Assembly (NCBI GenBank): GCA_013822735.1 | Contig: PNKZ01000001.1 | Span: 62,001-126,000, forward strand | DNA: 64,000 nt | Reading direction: 5' to 3' | DNA from: Pirellula sp. | GTDB lineage: Bacteria; Planctomycetota; Planctomycetia; Pirellulales; PNKZ01 | In this document: positions 17,288 through 27,708 of the stretch, in pieces | Layout of the letters: the number at the start of each line of letters is the position of its first letter | How positions within the stretch are numbered: position 1 is the stretch's first letter | Notes under the pieces: model-generated | Database searches by the model: none | What the model was told of the DNA's origin: nothing | What the model saw: only the letters and a program-made list of their open reading frames with translations | Translations under genes and position numbers: made by a program

Positions 17288-18817
17288 ATGAAATACAACG
17301 CCATGATTCATTACGCCCTTCGACATTCGTTGCCGTTGCTCTTGCCGATGATTCTCCTTTGCGGAATGTCGACGGCAATCGCCGCGCCGCCGAACATCAT
17401 TCTGATGATGGGAGACGATCACGGGTGGGAGGAAACCGGCTATCACGGCCACCCGCACGTGAAGACGCCCGTACTCGACGAGATCGCGGCGACGGGGCTG
17501 CGGCTCGATAACTTCTATGCCGGGCACCCGAGCTGCTCGCCGACGCGCGGCAGCTTCCTCACCGGTCGACATCCGAATCGCTACGGCACGTTCGCGCCGG
17601 GCTGGTCGATACGGCCGGAAGAAATCACCACGGCCCATCAGCTCGGCAAGGTCGGCTACCGTTGCGGCCACTTCGGTAAGTGGCACGTCGGCGCCGTGAA
17701 GGCCGGCTCTCCCGTCAACCCCGGCGCGATGGGCTTTCACCAGTGGGTTTCGCACGACAACTTCTTCGAGCTGAATCCTTCGCTCTCGCGCAACGGCGGA
17801 CCGCCGGAAGTGTTTCAGGGCGAAAGTTCGGAAGTGATCGTGCGTGAGGCGATCCGCTTCATCGACGGCGCGAAGCAGCAGCAGAAGCCGTTCTTCACGA
17901 TCATCTGGTTCGGCTCGCCGCACGAACCGTATAGCGCGCTCCCCGCCGACTTGGCGCTCTACGACGACCTGCCGGCGAAATACAAGAAGAACGTAAAGCT
18001 CACGTCGAACGAAACCGGCGGGCCGGTGACGCGCCCGCAAGGAGAGGTGCTGCGCGAGCGCTACGCCGAGATCACGGCGATGGATCGCGCCATCGGCATC
18101 TTACGCAAACATCTCGCCGAGCAGGGGCTGCGTGATGACACGTTGCTCTTCTATTGCGGCGACAACGGTACTTCGCCCGACGCGGCACTCGGCTTTCCGC
18201 ATCGCGGCATGAAGGGGCAAGTTTACGACGGCGGCGTGCTGGTGCCGGGGCTCATCGAATGGCCGGCGCGCATTGCGAAGCCGCGCACAACGACCGTGCG
18301 CGTGTCGACGAGCGATCTGCTCCCCACCATGTGTGCGCTCACCGGCACTTCGCTGCCTGATCGCGTTCTCGACGGAGTCGACGTAAGCGGCGTGTTGGAC
18401 GGCCGTCTTACGGAGCGGCCCAATCCGCTCTACTTTTGGGAATACAACACAGGCAGGGTGACGCGCGCGAAGCCGGAGCCGTATATCGATCCGGAACTGC
18501 AAAAGGGAACGACGCCGCTCGTGAAAAAGGCGGGCGGCAAGGCCACTCGCGACTTCAACAACTTCCGCCAACCTCCGGTGACGGACGAAGACTATCTCGG
18601 CCCGCGGGCCGTGATCGACGGCAGGTACAAACTCGTGGTCCACGAAAGCAAGGCGGGCGAACCGCGCTACGAGGTGTTCGACCTGGAAGCCGATCCGGCG
18701 GAGAAGTTGAGTTTGCTCGGAAAAGATCCGGCGCTCGACCGGCGGCTGCAAGAGAAGCTCAAGTCGTGGCAGCAGTCGGTGCTGCAAAGTTTGACCGGCG
18801 CGGATTATCGGAAGTAG
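17288..18817 (+). CDS. Secreted sulfatase
   Basis: A 509-residue S1-type sulfatase with a signal peptide (about 10-33). It has metal-binding GDDHGWEE, the activation motif PSCSPTRGSFLTGRHPNRYG (Cys83), GKWHVG and CGDNGTS near the second metal site. The conserved C-terminal YEVFDLEADPAEKLSL segment closes the fold. The ATG at 17288 begins just before the signal peptide; an in-frame ATG at 17303 is an alternative. It lies 58 bp after dinB and 67 bp before the next sulfatase on the same strand. Linkage specificity is not readable. Confidence 0.9.
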   Translation: MKYNAMIHYALRHSLPLLLPMILLCGMSTAIAAPPNIILMMGDDHGWEETGYHGHPHVKTPVLDEIAATGLRLDNFYAGHPSCSPTRGSFLTGRHPNRYGTFAPGWSIRPEEITTAHQLGKVGYRCGHFGKWHVGAVKAGSPVNPGAMGFHQWVSHDNFFELNPSLSRNGGPPEVFQGESSEVIVREAIRFIDGAKQQQKPFFTIIWFGSPHEPYSALPADLALYDDLPAKYKKNVKLTSNETGGPVTRPQGEVLRERYAEITAMDRAIGILRKHLAEQGLRDDTLLFYCGDNGTSPDAALGFPHRGMKGQVYDGGVLVPGLIEWPARIAKPRTTTVRVSTSDLLPTMCALTGTSLPDRVLDGVDVSGVLDGRLTERPNPLYFWEYNTGRVTRAKPEPYIDPELQKGTTPLVKKAGGKATRDFNNFRQPPVTDEDYLGPRAVIDGRYKLVVHESKAGEPRYEVFDLEADPAEKLSLLGKDPALDRRLQEKLKSWQQSVLQSLTGADYRK

Positions 18818-18884
18818 TTCGCCGCTCGATGTTCGTTCGTTTCTCCGCCGTTTTTCTCACGCACCCCATTCGGAAAGTCGCCTC

Positions 18885-20423
18885 ATGCAAACTCTCCGTC
18901 GCTTCGTCGTGTTGGCCGTCGCTTTCAGTGCGGCGGCTTCGGTAGTGCCCGTAGGGGCGGCATCGCAACCGAATATCGTCGTTATGTTGGTCGACGACAT
19001 GGGGATCATGGACACCTCGGTGCCGTTTCTCACCGATGCGGAAGGGAAGCCGCAGCGTTATCCGCTCAACGACTACTACCGGACGCCGAATATGGATCGG
19101 CTGGCGTCGCGCGGCGTGCGGTTCAATAACTTCTACGCGATGAGCGTCTGCTCGCCGACGCGGGTCTGCCTGATGACCGGACAGAACGCGGCGCGGCACC
19201 GGACGACAAATTGGATCAACCCGGATAAGGACAACGCGGGATTGCGAGGCGCACAGGATTGGAACTGGCGCGGCTTGGAACCCGGCGACGTCACGCTACC
19301 AGGCGTGCTGCAAGCGGCCGGTTATCGCACGATCCACGTCGGTAAGGGGCACTTCGCGCCGCGGGCGTTTCCCGGCGCCGATCCGGCGAACCTCGGGTTC
19401 GACGTCAACGTCGGCGGCGGCTCGATCGGCGCGCCGGGAAGTTACTACGGCGAGCACAACTATGGCGGCCACGGCGGCAAGCGAACGACGCATGCCGTGC
19501 CCGGTCTGGAAAAGTACCACGGTACCGCAACGTTTCTTACGGAAGCCCTGACGCTGGAAGCGAAGCGGCACGTCGGCGAGGCGGTGGAAGCGAAGAAGCC
19601 GTTCTATCTTTACTTCGCACAGTATGCCGTGCATGCGCCGTTCCATTCCGATCCGCGATTTGCCGCGCACTATGCAAACTCCGGTAAGCCGGCCAACGCA
19701 CAGGCTTTTGCAACGCTGATCGAAGGGATGGACAAATCGCTCGGCGACATGCTCGACCATCTGGAGAGTTTGGGGGTCGCCGAGAACACGCTTGTGTTCT
19801 TCCTGGGCGACAACGGCACCGACGCGCCGCTCGGCCACGAACATGAAGTGGCGTGCGCCGCGCCGTTGCGCGGTAAGAAAGGTTCGCACTATGAAGGGGG
19901 AATGCGCGTGCCGTTCCTCGCCGCTTGGGCCAAGTCGGATGCGAACAACCCGCATCAGCAGCGGCTCCCGATCACCGCCGGCGCGGTGCAAACACAGCAA
20001 GCGGCGGTCTACGATTTGTTCCCGACGATCTTAAATGCGGCCGGCGTGAAAGCCCCCGCCGAGCACAAAGTCGACGGCCTGGTGCTCGACGCAATGTTGA
20101 CCGGCAAGCGGGATACGGAGCGCTCGGAGAAGTTTTTGATGCACTACCCGCACGCGCCGCATCGCACTGATTACTTCACCGTCTATCGCGACGGTCGTTG
20201 GAAGGTCGTCTACCACTATTTCCCGACGTCGGTCTCCGACGGCTCGCACTATCAACTCTTTAATTTAGCGGAGGACCCGTTTGAGCAAAGTAATTTGGCC
20301 GGTTCGCGTCCGGAGGAGCTTCGCCGGCTGATGAAGGGACTGATCGCGGCTTTGGAGCAATGCGATGCCGCGTATCCGCTCGCGAAAGACGGATCGGGAC
20401 CTGAAAAACCACGGCTTCCGTAG
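18885..20423 (+). CDS. Secreted sulfatase
   Basis: A 512-residue sulfatase with a signal peptide (about 1-26), metal-binding VDDMGIMD, activation motif [14 protein letters not shown] (Cys89) and LGDNGTD. The usual GKWH motif reads [10 protein letters not shown], so the Lys and His are kept but Trp is lost. Relative to neighbours there is an insertion around 55-65 ([16 protein letters not shown]) before the RTPNMDRL helix. The C-terminal [17 protein letters not shown] segment is typical. It is probably co-transcribed with the preceding sulfatase. The stop is 109 bp before the kinase start. Confidence 0.9.
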   Translation: MQTLRRFVVLAVAFSAAASVVPVGAASQPNIVVMLVDDMGIMDTSVPFLTDAEGKPQRYPLNDYYRTPNMDRLASRGVRFNNFYAMSVCSPTRVCLMTGQNAARHRTTNWINPDKDNAGLRGAQDWNWRGLEPGDVTLPGVLQAAGYRTIHVGKGHFAPRAFPGADPANLGFDVNVGGGSIGAPGSYYGEHNYGGHGGKRTTHAVPGLEKYHGTATFLTEALTLEAKRHVGEAVEAKKPFYLYFAQYAVHAPFHSDPRFAAHYANSGKPANAQAFATLIEGMDKSLGDMLDHLESLGVAENTLVFFLGDNGTDAPLGHEHEVACAAPLRGKKGSHYEGGMRVPFLAAWAKSDANNPHQQRLPITAGAVQTQQAAVYDLFPTILNAAGVKAPAEHKVDGLVLDAMLTGKRDTERSEKFLMHYPHAPHRTDYFTVYRDGRWKVVYHYFPTSVSDGSHYQLFNLAEDPFEQSNLAGSRPEELRRLMKGLIAALEQCDAAYPLAKDGSGPEKPRLP

Positions 20424-20490
20424 GTCGACTTTCCCCATTCGCATCCCGGAGATTTTCGCCTCGCACGGGGCACCCCACCTGTGGGTAGGT

Positions 20491-20522
20491 TATACTCGCT
20501 TCTCCAAAATCTGCGGAGAAGG
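20491..20522 (+). promoter_or_regulatory. Possible -10 element and ribosome binding site of the kinase gene
   Basis: TATACT at 20491-20496 resembles a -10 hexamer, but no matching -35 is clear. GGAGAAGG at 20515-20522 is a strong Shine-Dalgarno-like run; it lies 10 nt before GTG 20533 and 4 nt before TTG 20527, which supports a non-ATG start here. Confidence 0.4.
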
Positions 20523-20532
20523 CATCTTGGCA

Positions 20533-23500
20533 GTGTCGATCGAACAATTGGGCAAAGCGCTCGTCTCCTCCGGTCTTTTGACCGCTGAGGAAGTCAAAGC
20601 ATTGTGGAACGGGCTGCCTGCCGAAGGTCGACCCAAGGACGGCGACGGTTTTGCGCAGGCCCTCATCGCGGCCGGCAAGCTCACGAAGTTTCAAGCTCAA
20701 GAGCTGCTCGCCGGACGCGGCAACCGGCTGATCATGGGCGACTACACGATCGTCGCCGAGATCGGCGCCGGCGGGATGGGACAAGTCTACAAGGCGCAGC
20801 ACCGGCGCATGAAGCGCGTCGTCGCGCTTAAGGTGATGTCGAGCGCGGCGATGAAAGACGCGGCTGCCGTCAAGCGGTTCCAGCGCGAAGTTGAGGCTGC
20901 CGCGCGGCTCGAGCATCCGAATATCGTTACGGCGTACGACTCCGGCGAGGCAGGTAGCGTCAAGTATCTCGTGATGCAGTTCGTCGACGGCGGCGACCTC
21001 TCGGACCTCGTCAAGAAGAACGGCCCGCTGCCGATCGAACGCGCGGTTGATTACGTGATCCAAGCGGCCCGAGGGCTCGCCTTTGCACATGGCGCGGGCG
21101 TGGTGCATCGCGACATCAAGCCGGCCAACTTGCTGCTCGATAAGAAGGGAGTCGTCAAGATTCTCGATATGGGCTTGGCCCGGATCGAAGACGGCGACGG
21201 CCTGACTGCGACCGAGCAGGTAATGGGCACCGTCGACTACATGAGCCCCGAGCAAGCGGCCGACACCAAGAACGCCGAAGGGCGGAGCGATATCTACTCG
21301 CTCGGCTGCACGCTTTGGTATTTGCTCACGGCGAAGAAATTGTACGACGGCGACACGATGATCTCGCGGCTCATGAAGCACCGCGATGCGCCGTTGCCTT
21401 CGCTGGTGAAAGAGCGCGACGACGCGAGTTGGCCGCTGGAGCAAGTGTTCCACAAAATGATCGCGAAACGGCCGCAAGACCGTTACCAATCGATGGACGA
21501 AGTGGTCGCGGCACTCGAGCCGCACGGCGGCGGAAACTACGGCGGCAGCTCCGCCGGCATGGGCTCCGGCATCGGCGGCGGCAAAGCGCAGAGCGCCGAG
21601 CTGGCGTCGTTTATGCAGGCCATGGCGAGCCCATCGAAGCCCGCACATCCGGCCGTGGCCGATGCGCCCGGCTCCTCATCGAAGACGAAGCTGCCGATGG
21701 ATGTGACCGCGGCATTCGCCCGGCCGGAAGCGGAAACCGATCCCAAGAGCGAAGTACTTCCTCAAGCGATATCCCCGGGCAGCCATGCGAAGCCGAGCGC
21801 GCCCGCGCGGAAGAAGCAGCCGCCCGTGAAGCTGATCGCGGCCGGTATTCTCGGTGTCGCACTGCTCGTGGTCGCGGGCATTATCATCAAAGTACGCGAC
21901 AATGACGGCAGCGTCGTCGCGGAGCTCAACGTGCCGAGCGGCGCGAGCGCGGAAATAGCTGCGACGCCGATTGCCCCCGGCGGCTCGCCGGGGGCTAAGA
22001 CGCTGACTATCGCCGAAATGCTCGACTCGCCCGACTATGTCTGGAGCGAGCCTGAGAACCTCGGGCCGACGATCAACGGGCCGGGGAATGAAGACCGCCC
22101 CTCACTAACCAACGATCAATTGCGAATTCGATTCAGTACGTACGGAGATAACGGACCTCGTGAGGCCGTGCGCACGTCGACGACAGTTCCTTTCGGTACT
22201 CCGTCGAAGTCCCTCAACGTCAAGTTTCCCTGGCTCAGCGGCGACGGCCTTACGTTGGCTTGTGTGGGGAAGGCGTCGGACGGCGCCACCGATGATCTCC
22301 ACCTCATACGACGCGCCACAACGGAGAGCGAATGGGAAGCGCGGACCGAGTCGGGGCCGGAAGTCAACCAAGCGGGAAGCGCGTACCGGCCGACTCTCTC
22401 GCCGGACGGCTTGACGCTCGTTTTTAGTCTGGATCGCGATCTTTGGATGAGTCGACGAGCGTCGCCGGACAAATCGTTCGGGCCGGCAACGAAGATCGGT
22501 GCTCATGTGAATAATAGCGAAAAGGATGAAAAAATCGGTCAGCTATTGGCCGATAATCAGACGTTCGTCTTTAACCGAGACAACAACGAGTGGTACTTCA
22601 CGTTCACCAGCCAGACGGGCGTGAAGTCGGCGCTGTCGTTTCGCGATGCGCCGTTTGTCGGCACGGAAGTGTGGTTTGCCGGCGACGGCACGTCGGTATA
22701 CTTCGCCGCGGATCTTCCCGGCGGGTTCGGCGAAAGAGATATCTGGGTGACCCGGCTCATACCGAAGAACGGGACCTCGCCGAGCGTCATGCCGACCCAG
22801 ACTCCGGTCGCTCACGCTGCGAGCTCGACTACGCTCGCCACGGGCGGCTCCCCTCAGACGCTCTCGCTCGCCGAACTGCTCGAATCCCCCGACTACGCAT
22901 GGGGTGCTCCCGAGAATCTGGGGCCGAACGTCAACACGAAGCACGTCGAGTCGAAGCCCACGCTTACGGCGGACGAACTTCGCATTGTGTTTCGCTGCGA
23001 CGCAGGCGCCACGAGCGACATCAGCAGTCTCTGGGAGAGCACGCGCGCGACAATCGACGAACCGTTCGGCCCGCGCGTTCGTCTCACCGGCTCGGCGTAC
23101 GAAGACGAGCCGTTTCTCTCGGCCGACGGACTGACGCTGCTCTACGATACGCATGCCGTCCCTTCCAAACGCCTTTCGGAAGATATCCGTCTTCGTCGGC
23201 GCCCCGCGCTCGACGCTCCCTGGAGCAAGCCGGAGACGGTGCCTTTGCCGGAAGACCATGACGAGCAATCGCCTTGGCTTTCGCCTGACGGGCTCACGTT
23301 AATCTACGCTTCGCCGCGCGCCGGCGGCAGCGGCTTGCGCGACCTCTGGTTTTGCAAACGTAATACGCCTGACGCTCCGTTTGGTCCGTCGACGAATTTC
23401 CGCTGCGGCGCGAATAGCCCGGCGTCGGAAGGTTCTCCGCAACTTCTGCGCGACGGCCGCACGGTATTGTTTAGTCGCGAAGGCAAGCCGTTTGTCACCT

Positions 23501-25509
23501 TCACCTCGCCGACCGGCGTTGTATCGGCCCTGTCTCTTCGAGGCGTGCCCGACGACGTGCGCGAGCCTTGGCTCTCCGCCGACGGACGGCGATTGTATTT
23601 CCATTCCAGTCGTCCCGGCGGCCAAGGGGGCGAGGACCTTTGGATGATGCGGCTCATGCCCAAGGGCTCCGGTGCCCACTCAACTCCGTCGTTCGTCACG
23701 GCGGCAACGCCGGTCATGAAGCCCGGTGCCGGCGGCGTCGTTTATCTCGACGAAGTCGTCTATAAATCCTACGCGGGCTACGACGACTCGCCGCTAAGCC
23801 TCACGATTGATCCCGACGCCGCCGCGACGATCGCAAAACTCTTTCCGGGCGAGTCTTCCGCTCCGACGCATGCGATCGTGATGCATCCCGAAAACGAAGG
23901 GAATGCCGAGAAGAAAGGGAAGACTCCGCTACTCGCCACGCTCGATTACGATCTCTCGCTGCCGTGCGACCGCTTACAAGCCCGGGTGCGGGGCGGAACC
24001 GGCGGTCGCAAAGACCCGCTCTTTGCCGAAGTTTGGGGCGACGGCAAGAAGCTCTGGGAATCGAGCGACCTCATCGACCTCGGGCCGGCCGGCATCGCGG
24101 TCGACGTCGATGTTCGCGGCGTGCGCGATCTGCAGTTGACGGCCCGCGCGACGAAGCGAGCTCAAGGTTCACACGTCCTGTGGCTCGACCCGCGGGTGAC
24201 GTCGATTTCCAATTCCCAGTCTCCCATTTCAAATTCTCAAGCCGGCGTCGTTTATCTCGACGATCTGCCGGAAACCGCGTTCGATTGCAAAGACCCGCTC
24301 CGCAAGCATGGGCTCAATCGAGACGGTAACAAAGATCTGAATTGGTTGGGACAAAAGCCGAGTCATTCCCTATTTACCCATCCGGTAGGCGTACACCAAC
24401 CGGCGTGGGTGACGTATGCCCTCGACGGGCGCTACGCGGAGTTCCGCACGACCGTCGGCGCGTCAATCGTCCCCGAAAGTCCGTTGACCTTTCGTATTTT
24501 CGGCGATGACAAACCGCTTTGGGAATCGAAGCCGCAAGCTGCGGCTCAAGTCGGGGTCGATGCGGTCGTCGACGTGAGCGGCGTGAAAGTGCTCAAGTTG
24601 GAAGTCGTTGCCCGCGGATCCGTGAGCGGCGCCCACGCCGTCTGGATCGAACCGCGGCTGACGCCGATTACGTCGCCGGCCCTCGGCGGTATGTCGGAGG
24701 TGAAGACTACTGCGATCGCCGACATGCTCGACTCGCCCGATTTTGTGTGGACCGAGCCGGAGAATCTCGGGCCCACGATCAACGGACCGGGAGACGAAAG
24801 GAATCCGTCGCTCACCCGCGATCAGTTGCGGATCAACTTCAACGTCAACGGCGACTCCGAGCGGTTTGAGGCGGCCCGAACTTCGCTGACGATTCCGTTC
24901 GGGGTTCCCGTCAAGAGCCCGGTGCTGAAGGGGCCTTATTTGAGCGGCGACGGACTGTCGGTCGTCGGTGTTCGAAGCGATGCCGACGGGGGCGGGCTGT
25001 TGCTGGCACGTCGGCCCGCGCTCGATGCGAAATGGGAGCCCGCGCTCGATCTCCCCGCGGAATGCAACGGGCCGCGCGGTAAATCGGTCGTTCCTAAGCT
25101 CTCCGCGGATGAGCTTGCGATCATCTTCCATGGGTCCGATCAGTCGAATGGATTGACTGACCTCTGGATGACGCGCCGCGCGTCGCCGACGCAACCGTTC
25201 GGTCCGGCAACGCTTCTCGGCGCGCACGTCAACACTCCCAACAGCGAGTCGCGAGGCATGCTTCTGGCCGACGGCGAGACGCTCGTCTTTAATCGCAGCG
25301 GCCAGTGGTACTTCACGCTCGCCGGCGCAACCGGCGTGAAAACAGCTCTTACGCTCCGCGAGAGTCCGTTTGCGAACGCAATGGATGTGTGGCTGGCCCC
25401 CGACGGCCGCACGGCCTACTTTGCCGAAGATCGCCCCGGCAGCCATGGCGGCAAAGATATTTGGCTCACCCACCGCGTGCCGAAGAATCAGCCGGCCGCG
25501 AAACCTTAG
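20533..25509 (+). CDS. Membrane Ser/Thr protein kinase with PD40 propeller repeats and NPCBM domains
   Basis: A protein of about 1658 residues. A short planctomycete-type N-terminal module (1-65) precedes a Hanks-type kinase (about 70-340): [24 protein letters not shown] with catalytic Asp194, DMG in place of DFG (212-214), and MSPEQA. A low-complexity linker leads to one membrane segment (about 432-455). The outer part has three related blocks beginning near 493, 777 and 1390 with the pattern [18 protein letters not shown] and many SPDGLTL-type PD40 blades. Two NPCBM-like carbohydrate-binding domains (GVVYLDE near 1070, GVVYLDD near 1237) sit between blocks two and three. It may phosphorylate cytoplasmic targets in response to an envelope or sugar signal; this is inference. 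A GTG or TTG start is needed, because the longer ATG frame would overlap the preceding gene. Confidence 0.88.
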   Translation: MSIEQLGKALVSSGLLTAEEVKALWNGLPAEGRPKDGDGFAQALIAAGKLTKFQAQELLAGRGNRLIMGDYTIVAEIGAGGMGQVYKAQHRRMKRVVALKVMSSAAMKDAAAVKRFQREVEAAARLEHPNIVTAYDSGEAGSVKYLVMQFVDGGDLSDLVKKNGPLPIERAVDYVIQAARGLAFAHGAGVVHRDIKPANLLLDKKGVVKILDMGLARIEDGDGLTATEQVMGTVDYMSPEQAADTKNAEGRSDIYSLGCTLWYLLTAKKLYDGDTMISRLMKHRDAPLPSLVKERDDASWPLEQVFHKMIAKRPQDRYQSMDEVVAALEPHGGGNYGGSSAGMGSGIGGGKAQSAELASFMQAMASPSKPAHPAVADAPGSSSKTKLPMDVTAAFARPEAETDPKSEVLPQAISPGSHAKPSAPARKKQPPVKLIAAGILGVALLVVAGIIIKVRDNDGSVVAELNVPSGASAEIAATPIAPGGSPGAKTLTIAEMLDSPDYVWSEPENLGPTINGPGNEDRPSLTNDQLRIRFSTYGDNGPREAVRTSTTVPFGTPSKSLNVKFPWLSGDGLTLACVGKASDGATDDLHLIRRATTESEWEARTESGPEVNQAGSAYRPTLSPDGLTLVFSLDRDLWMSRRASPDKSFGPATKIGAHVNNSEKDEKIGQLLADNQTFVFNRDNNEWYFTFTSQTGVKSALSFRDAPFVGTEVWFAGDGTSVYFAADLPGGFGERDIWVTRLIPKNGTSPSVMPTQTPVAHAASSTTLATGGSPQTLSLAELLESPDYAWGAPENLGPNVNTKHVESKPTLTADELRIVFRCDAGATSDISSLWESTRATIDEPFGPRVRLTGSAYEDEPFLSADGLTLLYDTHAVPSKRLSEDIRLRRRPALDAPWSKPETVPLPEDHDEQSPWLSPDGLTLIYASPRAGGSGLRDLWFCKRNTPDAPFGPSTNFRCGANSPASEGSPQLLRDGRTVLFSREGKPFVTFTSPTGVVSALSLRGVPDDVREPWLSADGRRLYFHSSRPGGQGGEDLWMMRLMPKGSGAHSTPSFVTAATPVMKPGAGGVVYLDEVVYKSYAGYDDSPLSLTIDPDAAATIAKLFPGESSAPTHAIVMHPENEGNAEKKGKTPLLATLDYDLSLPCDRLQARVRGGTGGRKDPLFAEVWGDGKKLWESSDLIDLGPAGIAVDVDVRGVRDLQLTARATKRAQGSHVLWLDPRVTSISNSQSPISNSQAGVVYLDDLPETAFDCKDPLRKHGLNRDGNKDLNWLGQKPSHSLFTHPVGVHQPAWVTYALDGRYAEFRTTVGASIVPESPLTFRIFGDDKPLWESKPQAAAQVGVDAVVDVSGVKVLKLEVVARGSVSGAHAVWIEPRLTPITSPALGGMSEVKTTAIADMLDSPDFVWTEPENLGPTINGPGDERNPSLTRDQLRINFNVNGDSERFEAARTSLTIPFGVPVKSPVLKGPYLSGDGLSVVGVRSDADGGGLLLARRPALDAKWEPALDLPAECNGPRGKSVVPKLSADELAIIFHGSDQSNGLTDLWMTRRASPTQPFGPATLLGAHVNTPNSESRGMLLADGETLVFNRSGQWYFTLAGATGVKTALTLRESPFANAMDVWLAPDGRTAYFAEDRPGSHGGKDIWLTHRVPKNQPAAKP

Positions 25510-25529
25510 CGCGAAGCGGCGTTGCATCG

Positions 25530-27650
25530 CTAGCGCACTACCTTCAGGTTGCGGAAGCCGGCCTTGTCGCCGAACACCAGAAAGTTCAGCGCCTGCTTCG
25601 GCTCGCCGAGCACCTTGTGTTTGCCGGTCACCACCGTGTCGTTCACCTGCAGCGTCGCTTCGTCGCCGCGGAACGCTATGCGCACCGGATACCAACGGTC
25701 GGCTTCGAGCTTGATTGCTTTGCGCCCGAGCGGCTCGGTCTGTTCCTTCGCTTCGCCGCGCGCAGGGTTCTTCGTCACGCCGATGTGCGAGCTCGAGACT
25801 TCGATGCGGAAACTATGTTGCCGCCCGCCGCATTCGATGCGCAGCGAGTGGCGATCGGCCCCGCGCAGATTGATCTCATACTGAATCGCGCCGTCGCCGA
25901 GTTCGACCGGAATCTGCAGCACGGCCCCTTGCTGATCGCCCGGCTTCTGCGCGCCCCACAGGCCGCCGTCGACGGCGGTCCACTCTCCTTGCCCGGCTCG
26001 GGCCGGCGGCGCGGGCAGCTTCGCCAGCGCGTCTTCCAGCACCACGGTCCCTTGCAGCGGCGGCAGCTCCGCCACGGGCGCCTGCTTCGGCTTCGCGCCC
26101 GGCGGCGGCAACGTCCGGCTATAACCGCCGTCGCGATAGCGCGCGAGCAGCGCCGCAAGTTCCTTGGCCTTCTCCGGATGAGTCGTGCTTAAATCTTTCG
26201 TCTCGGCCGGGTCGTCATGCGTGTTGTAGAGTTGCGGCGTGAACTGGCTTGCGTTCAATTTTTTCGACGCCGCCTTGATGCCGGCGACCGGAACCCCTTC
26301 GATCCATTTCCAAGGGCCTTCGCGTAAGGCGAACACGCCGTCGGAGCTATGCACGATTATGTCGCTGCGCCCTTGCGCGCCCGACTCACCAAGTAGCACC
26401 GACAAGAAACTCCGACTGTCTTCCGCCCCTTGGTCGACGGCCGGAAGTTCGCTGCCGACGATCGCCGCCGTGGTAGCAAGTATGTCGACCACGCTCACCA
26501 TCGCGTCGCTCACGGTGCCCGCCGGCACTTTGCCGGGCCAGCGCACGAGGAAAGGAACCTTGAAGCCCCCTTCCCACACGTCATGCTTGCCGCCGCGCAG
26601 CGCGCCGTTGACGCGCAAGCCGGCCTCGAACGCCTTCGTCTGTAGCGTGTCGGTGCGTTGCGGCTTGAAGACGCCGCCGTTGTCGCTGGTGAAGAGCACC
26701 AGCGTATTGTCGGCGATGCCGCGCTTGTCGAGCACGTCGAGAATGCCGCCTACGCTCCGGTCGAGCTCGTGAATCCAATCGCCGTAAAGGCCCGCCGCGC
26801 TTTTGCCGGCCAGGTCCTTATCCGGCGTGATCGGGTTATGCACGGCCACGGGCGTGAAGTAGAGAAAGAACGGCTTGTCGGTCGGTTGCCGCTCGATCCA
26901 TTGCGAGGCCTTCTCCGTGAGCACGTGCATCACGCGGTCGTTCTTGCGCCGCGGCGCGTCGAGCGGCAGAATCGCCGCCTTGCCCGACTCCGTATCCTTC
27001 GCTTCGTACGTTGGTTGATAATCCACGGCCGCTTCTGCCGCCGAAGGTCCGGGCAGCGTCTTGCCGGCCGGAATCTTGCCCGAGCGCAAGCCGTAGACGA
27101 AGCGGTTCTCGACAAACGCCCCGGTGAGGTCGCCGTGATTAGCCGGCACGCTGAAGTGGTAGTCGAAGCCGATATCGAGCGGGCCCGGCGAAAGCTCGCC
27201 GGCGTAGTCGGGCCGCCAATTTGGTGCGTCGGTCGCCGTGCCGTAGCCCAGGTGCCACTTGCCAACCGCCGCGGCCGAGTAGCCGTGTTGCTTCAAGAGC
27301 GACGCCATGTTCAAGCGCGTCTGCTCGATGTGCAGCGGCGCGTAAGTGCTGAGCACGCCGCTGGTGAGCGACGTGCGCCAACAGTACCGGCCCGTCAGCA
27401 GCGAATAGCGCGTCGGCGAACAAACCGACGACGTCGTGTTGGCGTCCGTGAAACGTCGCCCTTCCTTCGCGAGCCGATCCAGGTTCGGCGTTTGAATCAA
27501 CTTCGGATCGGCGCCGTAGCAACCGAGGCTGCCGTACCCGAAGTCGTCGGACAAGATGACGACGATGTTCGGTTTGCGAGCCTCGGCGGCGAACGTGGAG
27601 CTTGCTACGAAAGCCGCGATCGTCGCGGTGAGAGAGAAAAACAACTTCAT
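25530..27650 (-). CDS. Secreted sulfatase with C-terminal lectin-like domain
   Basis: A 706-residue two-part enzyme. A signal peptide (1-22) precedes an S1 sulfatase: SDDFGYGS, activation motif SSVCSPTRYSLLTGRY (Cys77), GKWHLG and TSDNGG. From about 535 a concanavalin-type domain follows (GTVVLEDALAKL, DRHSLRIECGG, VNDTVVTGKH, FGDKAGFRNLKVV), resembling the DUF1080/3-keto-disaccharide-hydrolase fold; it may bind sugar. Upstream codons stay open to 27899, but the signal peptide fixes the start. It converges with the kinase gene (20 bp between stops) and lies 58 bp after the next sulfatase on the same strand, so the two are probably co-transcribed. Confidence 0.9.
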   Translation of the reverse strand: MKLFFSLTATIAAFVASSTFAAEARKPNIVVILSDDFGYGSLGCYGADPKLIQTPNLDRLAKEGRRFTDANTTSSVCSPTRYSLLTGRYCWRTSLTSGVLSTYAPLHIEQTRLNMASLLKQHGYSAAAVGKWHLGYGTATDAPNWRPDYAGELSPGPLDIGFDYHFSVPANHGDLTGAFVENRFVYGLRSGKIPAGKTLPGPSAAEAAVDYQPTYEAKDTESGKAAILPLDAPRRKNDRVMHVLTEKASQWIERQPTDKPFFLYFTPVAVHNPITPDKDLAGKSAAGLYGDWIHELDRSVGGILDVLDKRGIADNTLVLFTSDNGGVFKPQRTDTLQTKAFEAGLRVNGALRGGKHDVWEGGFKVPFLVRWPGKVPAGTVSDAMVSVVDILATTAAIVGSELPAVDQGAEDSRSFLSVLLGESGAQGRSDIIVHSSDGVFALREGPWKWIEGVPVAGIKAASKKLNASQFTPQLYNTHDDPAETKDLSTTHPEKAKELAALLARYRDGGYSRTLPPPGAKPKQAPVAELPPLQGTVVLEDALAKLPAPPARAGQGEWTAVDGGLWGAQKPGDQQGAVLQIPVELGDGAIQYEINLRGADRHSLRIECGGRQHSFRIEVSSSHIGVTKNPARGEAKEQTEPLGRKAIKLEADRWYPVRIAFRGDEATLQVNDTVVTGKHKVLGEPKQALNFLVFGDKAGFRNLKVVR

Positions 27651-27708
27651 ATCGATACCTAGTTGAGAGTGAGCTTCCGGGATGAGGCGACGGCTGCGGT
27701 TAGTCCGA

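Noticed and set aside
20365-20532. Kinase start overlapping the preceding sulfatase
   Set aside because: No conserved residues before the SIEQLGKAL module, and a ribosome binding site lies just before the GTG/TTG codons.
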